Positions 24,453-31,882 of a stretch of 51,312 nucleotides of DNA are shown here, in pieces. Position numbers and translations under genes: made by a program. This DNA comes from Bacteroidota bacterium. Lineage in GTDB: Bacteria; Bacteroidota; Bacteroidia; UKL13-3. Every line of letters starts with the position of its first letter. The first letter of the stretch is position 1. Location of the stretch: positions 1 through 51,312 of the forward strand of contig JAAFJM010000021.1 in assembly GCA_013298895.1 (NCBI GenBank). Reading direction: 5' to 3'. Under the pieces are notes generated by a model, which worked only from the letters and a program-made list of their open reading frames with translations, was not told where the DNA came from and did not search any database.

Positions 24453-26003
24453 CTATTTTACCGGTTTTAATCTTAAATATTGATACTTTTTAGAGTTATT
24501 TGATGCATAAAAAATTATATTATCAGAGTCAAAAAATGAATAACTTAAATCAAATTTTAAGGCTAATTTGTTATAAATCGAATTGTCTACAATAATTTTG
24601 TTTTTGATTAATCCATCTTTATCAATATGTGTTTTAACAAGGCAAATGTTATCAGAAGTGGCCATTAAAACATCAGTAAAATACTCTTTTTTTCTTTCCT
24701 TTGAATAATTATCTTTATTATCAATATAAATTAAATCCAATTCACCTTTTTCATAATTAAACATATTCGAAGTAAAATAATCTGAATTAGTTAACTTAGG
24801 TATAATTTTATTCCAAATTATTTCTCCACTACGATTTACACAAGTTATCATAAAATTACCATGAATTACAGTATTTAATTTACTTGTTGGATATCGAATA
24901 TAATCTGATTCGTAGCTTTTTTTTGTTTTACCGTATGTTGTAATTTTTAAATTCAGTTCAGATACCAGTATAATATTGCCTTCTGCATTTAACCCTCCAA
25001 ATAAAATTTGATGATTAGGTATTTCATAACCATTCATTAAATCTTTTTCCGTCAAAAAATTCAATTTAAATTTATCGCTAAAATCGTTTGTTACCACTAC
25101 TCCAATCTCATCAGAAATTGTACTTAATTCCTGCATAAAAAGACCATCACAACTATTTTGATTTGAAAAAATTTTACTTTCATTTAATGAAATTTTGTAA
25201 AATCCCAAACAATATATTTTATTCTTTATTGTATCTTCTATATATTTAATGGTATGATATTGACGCGAATCAACTTTTGGTTGCTCAAAGGATTTGTGTA
25301 AATTATTATTATAAATATTATAAATTAATCTAAAATTACCTTTACCTTTTACCTTTCCGTTCATAATTAAGCAGCTTATATCAGTTTGTAAATTATGGTA
25401 TTCTTCATAATCTTCCCAATTGAATCCTAAATCTATATTTCTAATTTTAGTTCTTTTTAATTCATGATCAAAAACAATTAATTCAATTTTAGCACTCGAT
25501 TTTAAATTTTCTTTTTCAACCAAATTCCTAATTGCTAATGAAAAATCGTTTTCTGATTTGTTAAAGCAATAAGTGTCTACCAAATCTTTATTTTGAGCAG
25601 TATATAATTCAAACCAATCTTTAGTAACAACTAAATTTTTATCTAATTTTTGGGCAAAAATGGTTGTATTATTTCCATAAATACCTTCAAAAAGTACAAT
25701 TATTTGATTAGAGGAAATATATTTCTCTTTGAAATAGAAGTTATCAAATGACTTTTTAGGCTTTGATAAAATTAGTTCTTTTGTTTTTATTAATTGCTGA
25801 TTAACAACTACAATTTTGTTTACCTCAGAAGGAAATCCAGAATCGTCTAATATATAATTTTCATCAATTTTACCTAAAAAAACTACATTTTTCCAAATAG
25901 AGATTTTTTTTTCAATTGTTCCTGACTCCAATGAATATATTTGCGCATTAACGGATAAAGTTGCAAACAAAATAAAAAATGTAAAACCTATTTTCTGCAT
26001 CAT
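24453..26003 (-). CDS. Exported protein of unknown family, 516 aa
   Basis: A 516-residue protein with an N-terminal signal peptide (MMQKIGFTFFILFATLSVNA, then QIYSLES). The mature protein is rich in Lys, Asn, Asp and aromatic residues and has repeated short beta-strand-like segments each around 40-60 residues apart (for example IWKNVVFLGKIDENYIL, KFKLNFLTEKDL, QILFGGLNAEGNIILVSEL, HGNFMITCVNRSGEIIWNKII). A beta-propeller-like repeat is possible, because the FGGLNAEGNIILV and NFMITCVNRSGEIIWNK blades look related. No sorting domain or catalytic motif is seen. It lies on the opposite strand between the two rnhB tails, inside the suspected inserted segment, and is even more AT-rich than its neighbours. 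Confidence 0.7.
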   Translation of the reverse strand: MMQKIGFTFFILFATLSVNAQIYSLESGTIEKKISIWKNVVFLGKIDENYILDDSGFPSEVNKIVVVNQQLIKTKELILSKPKKSFDNFYFKEKYISSNQIIVLFEGIYGNNTTIFAQKLDKNLVVTKDWFELYTAQNKDLVDTYCFNKSENDFSLAIRNLVEKENLKSSAKIELIVFDHELKRTKIRNIDLGFNWEDYEEYHNLQTDISCLIMNGKVKGKGNFRLIYNIYNNNLHKSFEQPKVDSRQYHTIKYIEDTIKNKIYCLGFYKISLNESKIFSNQNSCDGLFMQELSTISDEIGVVVTNDFSDKFKLNFLTEKDLMNGYEIPNHQILFGGLNAEGNIILVSELNLKITTYGKTKKSYESDYIRYPTSKLNTVIHGNFMITCVNRSGEIIWNKIIPKLTNSDYFTSNMFNYEKGELDLIYIDNKDNYSKERKKEYFTDVLMATSDNICLVKTHIDKDGLIKNKIIVDNSIYNKLALKFDLSYSFFDSDNIIFYASNNSKKYQYLRLKPVK

Positions 26004-26776
26004 AATTAAATTTAGTTAAATCAAATATAATTATTTAGTTTAAATTTTATATTGTAGAATGTTTTATTTTACGAGTATTAATTTAAAAGCCCTTTCATAA
26101 AATTTAAACAAATTTTAATTTAGACTTTTTTAAACAAATAGAACTATTTTTATTATCAAAAGGCTTATCAATAAGCATACTTTTATAATGCAAATTTATG
26201 CAATAAAACCCTGAAATTATGATTTATTATTGTAAATGCAATAAGTTAAAAAAGCGAATTAACGATTTGTTTTAGGAAATGAAAAATGAGAAAAGTAAAA
26301 CACATTGAAGATTAAGACAAGGGAACTTATACAAAACTTTTTATAAAAAATTAAAGGAATTGAAACCTTAAAAATATAGCGATGAAATTGAAAAAGTATT
26401 ATTAAATAAAAATTTACCTGTAGGTATGCACTTTTCTCATTCTTTAAATGAAATTTTAGATTTTTAATATGATTCAACGACAAATTGGATTTGATGCTGC
26501 TTTTGAGGTTGGAGGACCTAGTTTTTAAATATTAAAATGCTTAATTTAAATAGAAAAACTTTTTGCTACCAATTTAAATCCATTTGAGTTTCCAAAAATA
26601 ACTGAAAGTATAGCCGCCTTAGAATTCGGGGATGATTTTTTTTCTCGAAAAATTAACTTTTCAAACATTGATTTAATTATAGTTCAATCTGGACAATTGA
26701 ATTTTGTGTAAACCGATTTTTCCTTTTCGTCTATGCAATTAGATTATCTTGAAAGAGGATTTTCGTATATAATTGA
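26004..26776. other. Decayed, formerly coding DNA
   Basis: About 770 bases without an intact gene but with short runs of protein-like sequence broken by stops and frame changes. On the plus strand, 26379-26467 reads SDEIEKVLLNKNLPVGMHF and ends at a stop. At 26470-26529 is a 19-residue frame starting MIQRQIGFDAAFEVGG. Further on, FPKITESIAALEFGDDFFS and NIDLIIVQSGQLNFV are followed by a stop and then [14 protein letters not shown]. None of these is recognised. The minus-strand open frame at 26259-26483 has no protein-like features and is ignored. The region reads as debris of one or two lost genes. Confidence 0.5.
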
Positions 26777-27019
26777 TGGTATTTAAATTCAAGACTAAAC
26801 ACCATAAGTAGCAAGCCTGTTTCTATAGTTTTAGTAACTAATTTTAAAGATTATAAAAGAAATATTATTTATTATGCTTATAATTTTTATGCCAAAATTA
26901 TTGATAAAAACAAAGGCTATGGCACTTTAAAACACAGAGCAGCCATTGAAAAATATGGAATTACACCTTATCATAGAAAAACATTTAGGTTATTAAAAGA
27001 GCAGTTGGAACTGTTTTAA
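26777..27019 (+). pseudogene. Chimeric remnant ending in a second rnhB 3' end
   Basis: An 81-codon open stretch with no start codon at its head (a stop precedes it). The first half (through [19 protein letters not shown] and [13 protein letters not shown]) is unrelated to RNase HII. From 26909 to 27019 it becomes the last 36 residues of Rnh[18 protein letters not shown] to the end. Against the live gene (24295-24405) there are 7 differences in 111 bases and only one amino-acid change (Gln to Glu); the others are silent or in the stop codon. This silent pattern suggests both tails evolved as parts of working genes before being joined here. It is followed by a terminator after 6 bases. Confidence 0.75.
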
Positions 27020-27025
27020 AACAAA

Positions 27026-27055
27026 AAAACTCCTACTGAATTAAGTAGGAGTTTT
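27026..27055. terminator. Terminator behind the second rnhB tail
   Basis: A 12-bp perfect inverted repeat (AAAACTCCTACT / AGTAGGAGTTTT) with a 6-base loop and A/T tracts on both sides, so it can serve both the rightward rnhB-tail transcript and the leftward Omp28-like gene. Its closeness to the second tail suggests that it was the original rnhB terminator. Confidence 0.85.
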
Positions 27056-27076
27056 GTATAAGAGTTTTCGAATTAT

Positions 27077-27910
27077 TTATTTTTGGTTGGTACTTGCATT
27101 CACAAATTCATATTTTGAACCATTTTTTTTCCAAATTACAAATAATACTTCCATATTATCTTTAACATAATTTTTTGGAATAATTGAAGTGTATGTTTTA
27201 TCAATAGTTTTACCAGATGTTGGGTTTGTAGCAGCTAAATAGCCATAATTTAAACCTTCTAAAGTTTGTCTTAACACATGATGATGTTCAACACCAACAG
27301 AAGGTGTATGTCCTGTTTGTTTTCCAATGGCTTTATCTTCCAATAAATAACAACCTACATAATATTCACCACTGTTTTCTTTAAAAAACTTAGTTCTTGA
27401 ATTGATGTTAATAGTCCAAAAACCTTCCGCATCTTGAGTCCACGATGTTGTAAATCCAACATTTGCTTGAACTGCTGCAGCTGAATGTGCATCAATTGCA
27501 GCTTTACACTTCGCTTTTTCTGATGTTGTATTAACTCCACTAGAACGGTCTAATTGTAAAACATGATTTACAGCGAAAGTTGGGTAGCCCGTAACTCCTA
27601 ATTCTTTGTCCCAAGTAGTAGCTGTAGTAGAAATAAATTCTTCAGCAACAAAGTTTTGACTAAATGTTCCAACATAACATGCTTTTGGAGAGTAATCAAT
27701 AAGCTCCACAGCCATGTCCCAACCCCAACCTCCACAAGGTCCGCATTTTGAACCAGTGTATTTGTTAATTACAGAGGTGTTTGTTTCAGATACAGCAATT
27801 CCTGTATCTGCCGGGGTGGTTTTTGAAGACTCTTCCTTGCTACAGCTTGTTAAAAATAATGATCCTGCTGTTAAAGCAAGCATTGATAATTGTAAAAATT
27901 TATTTTTCAT
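27077..27910 (-). CDS. Omp28-related lipoprotein with thioredoxin-like CGPC site
   Basis: A 277-residue predicted lipoprotein with lipobox Cys23 (LFLTSCSKEES). The mature part opens with a thioredoxin-like domain: TGSKCGPCGGWGW with Cys56 and Cys59, VGTFSQNF, and the cis-proline-type GVTGYPTFAV. A C-terminal beta-rich part (about 150-277, VGFTTSWTQDAEGFW and ISNG-like strands, ending NASTNQK) is typical of the Omp28 family. These are Bacteroidota outer-membrane or surface lipoproteins, first described in Porphyromonas, with an uncertain role in adhesion or thiol chemistry. No operon partner is evident; a terminator lies just after the stop. Confidence 0.82.
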   Translation of the reverse strand: MKNKFLQLSMLALTAGSLFLTSCSKEESSKTTPADTGIAVSETNTSVINKYTGSKCGPCGGWGWDMAVELIDYSPKACYVGTFSQNFVAEEFISTTATTWDKELGVTGYPTFAVNHVLQLDRSSGVNTTSEKAKCKAAIDAHSAAAVQANVGFTTSWTQDAEGFWTININSRTKFFKENSGEYYVGCYLLEDKAIGKQTGHTPSVGVEHHHVLRQTLEGLNYGYLAATNPTSGKTIDKTYTSIIPKNYVKDNMEVLFVIWKKNGSKYEFVNASTNQK

Positions 27911-27978
27911 TTTTTTGTTATTTAATTTTGATGCATATTAAAAATAATATTTTAAAATACAAACTATCAATTGTAAAA

Positions 27979-28644
27979 TTATTGAGTAAAGGCGTATTGC
28001 AACAAATTTGAACCCATTTTTAAGGCTTGAAGTCTTACGGACTCAGGGTCGTTATAAATATCTTGGTCTTCCCAACCGTTTCCTAAATCACACTCATAAG
28101 TATAAAAACATACTACTCTGCCTTTATAAATTAATCCAAAACCTTGTGGTGATTTACCATCGTGCTCATGTACTTTCGGTAATCCTTTATTAAAATCAAA
28201 TTTTTGATGGTAAATAGGATGACTCCATGGTAATTCAACAAACTCTAATTCAGGAAAAACTTTTTTCATTTCTCTTCTAAAAAACAAGTTTAAACCATAA
28301 TTATCATCAGCATGTAAAAAGCCACCTGCCATTAAATAATTACGCAAATTTTCGGCCTCTTGCTTATTAAATACAATATTGCCATGCCCAGTTAAATGAA
28401 TAAATGGATAGTTAAAAATATCTTTACTTCCTACTTCCACAATATCTTCTTCGGGTACCAAACCCACTTTCAAATTATCGTTACAAAATTTAATTAAATT
28501 AGGCAATGAAGTTTTGTTGGCATACCAATCGCCACCACCATTGTACTTAAGTTTAGCTATTTTTACAGTTGGCTTTTGAACAAAAGAAAATGCAATGAAT
28601 AAAAGACTAAAAAAAAGTATGGCTTTAAAATTACGCTTTATCAT
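27979..28644 (-). CDS. DUF4159 exported protein
   Basis: A 221-residue protein with an N-terminal hydrophobic signal or anchor (MIKRNFKAILFFSLLFIAFSF) followed by a DUF4159 domain, which has a glutamine-amidotransferase-like/flavodoxin-type fold. Marks are KLKYNGGGDWYANKTSLPNL, FIHLTGHGNIVFN, LMAGGFLHADDNYGLN and FRREMKKVFPELEFVELPWSHPIYH. The family lacks a defined function; elsewhere it is found near MoxR/vWA modules. The ATG at 28642-28644 is preferred to the TTG at 28651-28653. The gene is followed downstream by the Omp28-like gene and preceded by xerD (31-base gap), all on the minus strand. Confidence 0.85.
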   Translation of the reverse strand: MIKRNFKAILFFSLLFIAFSFVQKPTVKIAKLKYNGGGDWYANKTSLPNLIKFCNDNLKVGLVPEEDIVEVGSKDIFNYPFIHLTGHGNIVFNKQEAENLRNYLMAGGFLHADDNYGLNLFFRREMKKVFPELEFVELPWSHPIYHQKFDFNKGLPKVHEHDGKSPQGFGLIYKGRVVCFYTYECDLGNGWEDQDIYNDPESVRLQALKMGSNLLQYAFTQ

Positions 28645-28674
28645 ATTTAACAATTGAATTTCAAAAATAGGAAA

Positions 28675-29577
28675 TTATACTTTACCTCGTGGATGAAAAT
28701 TTGTAATCACTTCATGCAAATATTCTTTACTAATATGCGTGTAAATTTCGGTAGTTGTAATACTCTCATGACCAAGCATTTGTTGTACAGAACGCAAATC
28801 GGCACCTGCCTCTACCAAACTGGTTGCAAATGAATGACGCAAAGTATGTGGGCTGATATTTTTCTTGATTCCTGCCATAGCAGCCATTTCTTTAATTACC
28901 AAAAAAATATAAACCCTGCTTAGTTTTTTACCTCTTCGGTTTAAAAAAATGATGTCAGTACAATCCTTATCAATGGTTAATTTATTTCGGATGCTATTGG
29001 TATAAATATCAATTTCTTTCAGCGCTCTCTCAGAAATAGGCACCAAGCGCTCTTTATTACCCTTACCAATTACCCTTATAAATTCATCAGCAGCATAAAT
29101 ATCGGTAAGTTTTAAATTAATTACTTCGCTTACTCGCAAACCACAACTAAACATGGTTTCAATGATGGCATGATTTCGAGTGGCTTCATCCTTACTTAAA
29201 TCTAATGTAGCAAGCATTAAATCTATTTCATACACATCTAATGTATCAGGTATTTTACGAGTAACTTTTGGGCTTTCAATTAAAGTAATGGGATTATTTT
29301 TAATTAAATCTTCCATTTCTAAAAAATGAAAAAAAGCTTTTAAACCACTAATAATCCTGGCTTGGCTAGTATTATTTATTCCTAACTCATTTATAAATTT
29401 TAAAAAATCTCTGAAAATAGAAATTGTGAGTTCATTAGGCTGTAATTCAATATTTTTTATATTTAAATACTGGCAAAGTTTTTCTACATCTCTAACATAA
29501 GCTTCAATACTATTTGATGCTAGCGATTTTTCTAACTGTAAATAAGCCTTAAAGCCTGTTATGTATGAGTTCCACAC
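28675..29577 (-). CDS. xerD: Tyrosine recombinase XerD
   Basis: A 300-residue recombinase that with a partner resolves chromosome dimers at dif. It has an N-terminal SAM-like core-binding domain (about 1-90) and a C-terminal catalytic domain with Arg148 (SCGLRVSEV), Lys172, His244-x-x-Arg247 (HTLRHSFAT), His270 (LGHES) and the nucleophile Tyr279 (IYTHIS). All catalytic residues are present. The start is GTG at 29575-29577, giving MWNSYITGF; no closer ATG keeps the N-terminal domain whole. Length and motif order are those of chromosomal XerC/XerD rather than of element-borne integrases, and no attachment site is seen beside it. Confidence 0.92.
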   Translation of the reverse strand: MWNSYITGFKAYLQLEKSLASNSIEAYVRDVEKLCQYLNIKNIELQPNELTISIFRDFLKFINELGINNTSQARIISGLKAFFHFLEMEDLIKNNPITLIESPKVTRKIPDTLDVYEIDLMLATLDLSKDEATRNHAIIETMFSCGLRVSEVINLKLTDIYAADEFIRVIGKGNKERLVPISERALKEIDIYTNSIRNKLTIDKDCTDIIFLNRRGKKLSRVYIFLVIKEMAAMAGIKKNISPHTLRHSFATSLVEAGADLRSVQQMLGHESITTTEIYTHISKEYLHEVITNFHPRGKV

Positions 29578-29588
29578 TTTTAAAATTA

Positions 29589-29604
29589 TGAATTATGAAT
29601 GTTG
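29589..29604. repeat. Dispersed 16-mer shared with 17851-17866
   Basis: The sequence TGAATTATGAATGTTG here is identical to 17851-17866. It lies in the 95-base gap between nadC and xerD, which is made of the same GAATTATGAA-type words as the gap at 17846-18097. Confidence 0.6.
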
Positions 29605-29672
29605 AATTATGAACAAAATAGATTAATTAATTATATACACCTAAAAATATAAACACTTAAACACTTTTTAAA

Positions 29673-30527
29673 CTACGAAACTTTTAAACTTAAATCAATA
29701 CTTTTAGCTGAATGAGTTAATGCTCCAACTGAAATAAAATCAACGCCTGAAGCAGCAAAACTGGCAATGGTTTCTTTGGTAATTCCGCCACTTGCTTCGG
29801 TTTCATACTTGCCATCAATTAAAATTATCGCTTCTTTAAGTAATTCAGGAGTAAAGTTATCAAGCATAATTCTGTGCACTCCACCTTTATTTAATACTTG
29901 TTTTACTTCATCTAAATTGCGGGTTTCAACTTCTATTTTTAAATCGAGGTTGTTTTCCTTTAAGTACTGATGTGTTTTTTCAATAGCTTGGGCAATTCCT
30001 CCAGCAAAATCAATATGATTATCCTTTAGCATAATCATGTCATAAAGTCCAATTCTATGGTTAAAACTACCTCCTACTTTTACTGCATATTTTTCAAATA
30101 AACGCATACCTGGAGTAGTTTTTCTGGTATCTAGCACCTTGGTTTTATAATCTTTAATTAAATTACTAATAAACCTACTCTGAGTTGCCACACCACTTAA
30201 ACGTTGCATAAAATTTAATACCAAACGCTCTGCAGTTAAAATTGAAATAGATTTGCCTTCAACTGTAAAAACTATATCTCCTACTTTTATTTCATCACCA
30301 TCATTAAAATTTGGCTTAAAAACCAAAGCAGAATCTACTTTTTTAAAAATGTATTCAGCTAATGGCAAACCACAAATAACGCCATTGTCTTTAGCCACAC
30401 AATAAGCATTACCAGCTTTTTCTGTGCTAATGCAAGCCAATGAACTATGATCGCCTGAGCCAATATCTTCCCTCAAAGCAATATCAATATATGCTTGTAC
30501 ATCACGGTTTTGTAATAAATTTTTCAT
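29673..30527 (-). CDS. nadC: Nicotinate-nucleotide pyrophosphorylase (quinolinate PRTase)
   Basis: A 284-residue enzyme that converts quinolinate and PRPP to nicotinate mononucleotide with loss of CO2, in de novo NAD synthesis. Marks are REDIGSGDHSSLACI, LTAERLVLNFMQRLSGVAT, TRKTTPGMRLFEKYAVKVGG, HRIGLYDMIMLKDNH, EVETRNLDEV, IMLDNFTPELL and EASGGITKETI with SVGALTHS, i.e. a complete family signature with the active-site Arg, Lys and His residues. nadA and nadB are not in the window. It is transcribed in the same direction as the glycosyltransferase upstream (39-base gap) and xerD downstream. Confidence 0.96.
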   Translation of the reverse strand: MKNLLQNRDVQAYIDIALREDIGSGDHSSLACISTEKAGNAYCVAKDNGVICGLPLAEYIFKKVDSALVFKPNFNDGDEIKVGDIVFTVEGKSISILTAERLVLNFMQRLSGVATQSRFISNLIKDYKTKVLDTRKTTPGMRLFEKYAVKVGGSFNHRIGLYDMIMLKDNHIDFAGGIAQAIEKTHQYLKENNLDLKIEVETRNLDEVKQVLNKGGVHRIMLDNFTPELLKEAIILIDGKYETEASGGITKETIASFAASGVDFISVGALTHSAKSIDLSLKVS

Positions 30528-30566
30528 GGGATATTTTTATAGTATAAATAAAAGATTTTGAACTAG

Positions 30567-31292
30567 TTATCTTTTATAATTTCTAAACAAGCTTTTTATT
30601 TTTAAACTAATTACACCCAAAATGGCTTCTTTAAAAATACCTTTACTCATTTTTGATTCACCTTGTGTTCTATCGGTAAAAATAATAGGAACTTCAACTA
30701 TTTTAAAACCATATTTCGAAGCCGTAAATTTCATTTCAATTTGAAATGCATAACCTCTAAATTTAATTTTGTCAAGTTCAATGGTTTCTAATAAATTACG
30801 TTTATAACAAACAAAACCAGCCGTAGTATCACGAATATTCATGCCTGTAATCATTCTAACGTAACTACTTGCATAATAACTCATTAAAACCCTATTCATT
30901 GGCCAATTTACCACATTAACGCCTGTAATATACCTTGAACCTATGGCTAAATCAGCTCCTTCTTCGCAAGCTTTGTAAAGTCTAATCAAATCATCAGGAT
31001 TATGGCTAAAATCGGCATCCATTTCAAAAATATAATCGTATTTACGTTGCAAACACCATTTAAAACCTTCGATATAAGCGGTGCCTAAGCCATTTTTTTC
31101 TTTACGAGAAAGCAAGTGAAGTCTGTTAAACTCTTTTTGTAAATTTATAACAATATTGCCAGTGCCATCAGGCGAATTATCATCTACAATAAGTAAATCA
31201 AATTCGGGCTGCAAACTCATTACTTTTCTAATGATATTTTCAGCATTATCAATCTCGTTATAGGTTGGTATAATTACTATTTTATTGTTCAT
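30567..31292 (-). CDS. Polyprenol-phosphate mannosyltransferase-like GT2 enzyme
   Basis: A 241-residue GT-A glycosyltransferase of the dolichol-phosphate mannose synthase (DPM1) family. It lacks membrane spans and resembles the soluble DPM type. Motifs are VIIPTYNEIDNAENII, LLIVDDNSPDGTG, FEMDADFSHNPDDL (the metal-binding DAD) and FTDRTQGESKMSKGIFKEA. It transfers a sugar (usually mannose) from a nucleotide donor to a polyprenyl phosphate, making the donor for GT-C enzymes such as the ArnT/PMT-like gene at 16202. That link between the two is my inference. I chose the ATG at 31290-31292; a TTG 12 bases upstream would add MKKF. Confidence 0.9.
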   Translation of the reverse strand: MNNKIVIIPTYNEIDNAENIIRKVMSLQPEFDLLIVDDNSPDGTGNIVINLQKEFNRLHLLSRKEKNGLGTAYIEGFKWCLQRKYDYIFEMDADFSHNPDDLIRLYKACEEGADLAIGSRYITGVNVVNWPMNRVLMSYYASSYVRMITGMNIRDTTAGFVCYKRNLLETIELDKIKFRGYAFQIEMKFTASKYGFKIVEVPIIFTDRTQGESKMSKGIFKEAILGVISLKIKSLFRNYKR

Positions 31293-31372
31293 AAATTTTT
31301 TCAATAATAATCTTAAACGGAATATTTTACAATTTACATTATTATTGAAGCAAAATTTATTACAAAATAGTT

Positions 31373-31864
31373 TTGAACAAAGCAGCTTTTTTTGACCGTG
31401 ATGGTGTGTTAAACCTTGAGATTGGGGACTATATAAAACAATTTAGTGATTTTAAATTATTACCTCATATTTATGAAAATTTAAAGAATTTGCACCAAAA
31501 AGGGTACTTACTTTTTGTAATTACCAACCAAGGGGGCATTGCAAAGCAACAATATGACCATAAAACTTTGGCAGAAATGCATGATTTTTTGCAAGAAGAA
31601 AGCAAAAAAAATGGTTTTAAATTTACCGAAATGTACTATTGTCCGCATCACCCAGAAACAAGTGCTTGCCTTTGCAGAAAACCGGGTAGTTTAATGGTTG
31701 AAAAAGCTATTGCAAAATATAATATTGACCCAAGTAAAAGTTTTATGATTGGTGATAAAGAACGCGATGTAACTTGCGCTAACGGTGCCGGAGTTAAAGG
31801 ATATTTAATTGAACCTAACCAAGATTTTACTTTTATTGTTAACCAAGAAATTGAATTAAACTAG
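31373..31864 (+). CDS. GmhB-like HAD phosphatase (histidinol-phosphatase/heptose-bisphosphatase family)
   Basis: A 163-residue HAD enzyme of the HisB-N/GmhB family, which dephosphorylates heptose 1,7-bisphosphate or related sugars for LPS and glycoprotein assembly. Catalytic Asp8 and Asp10 lie in FFDRDGVLN; the second HAD motif is in FVITNQGGIAKQ, and the last is MIGDKERDVTCA. The family's zinc site is present as Cys90, His92, Cys99, Cys101 (CPHHPETSACLC). The start must be the TTG at 31373-31375, because only it supplies the strand before DRDGV. Divergent from the glycosyltransferase gene; followed by the MORN-vWA gene after 18 bases. Substrate specificity is not certain. Confidence 0.88.
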   Translation: MNKAAFFDRDGVLNLEIGDYIKQFSDFKLLPHIYENLKNLHQKGYLLFVITNQGGIAKQQYDHKTLAEMHDFLQEESKKNGFKFTEMYYCPHHPETSACLCRKPGSLMVEKAIAKYNIDPSKSFMIGDKERDVTCANGAGVKGYLIEPNQDFTFIVNQEIELN

Positions 31865-31882
31865 ATTTTAGTATCTTAATAA

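Noticed and set aside
26259-26483. Minus-strand 74-codon open frame in the decayed region
   Set aside because: Hydrophobic Phe/Leu/Ile-rich translation of AT-rich DNA, no start context, and protein-like debris is on the other strand.
28675-29577. XerD as the integrase of a mobile element
   Set aside because: Length, domains and neighbours (nadC, DUF4159) are those of the chromosomal enzyme; no attachment repeats or cargo genes are adjacent.
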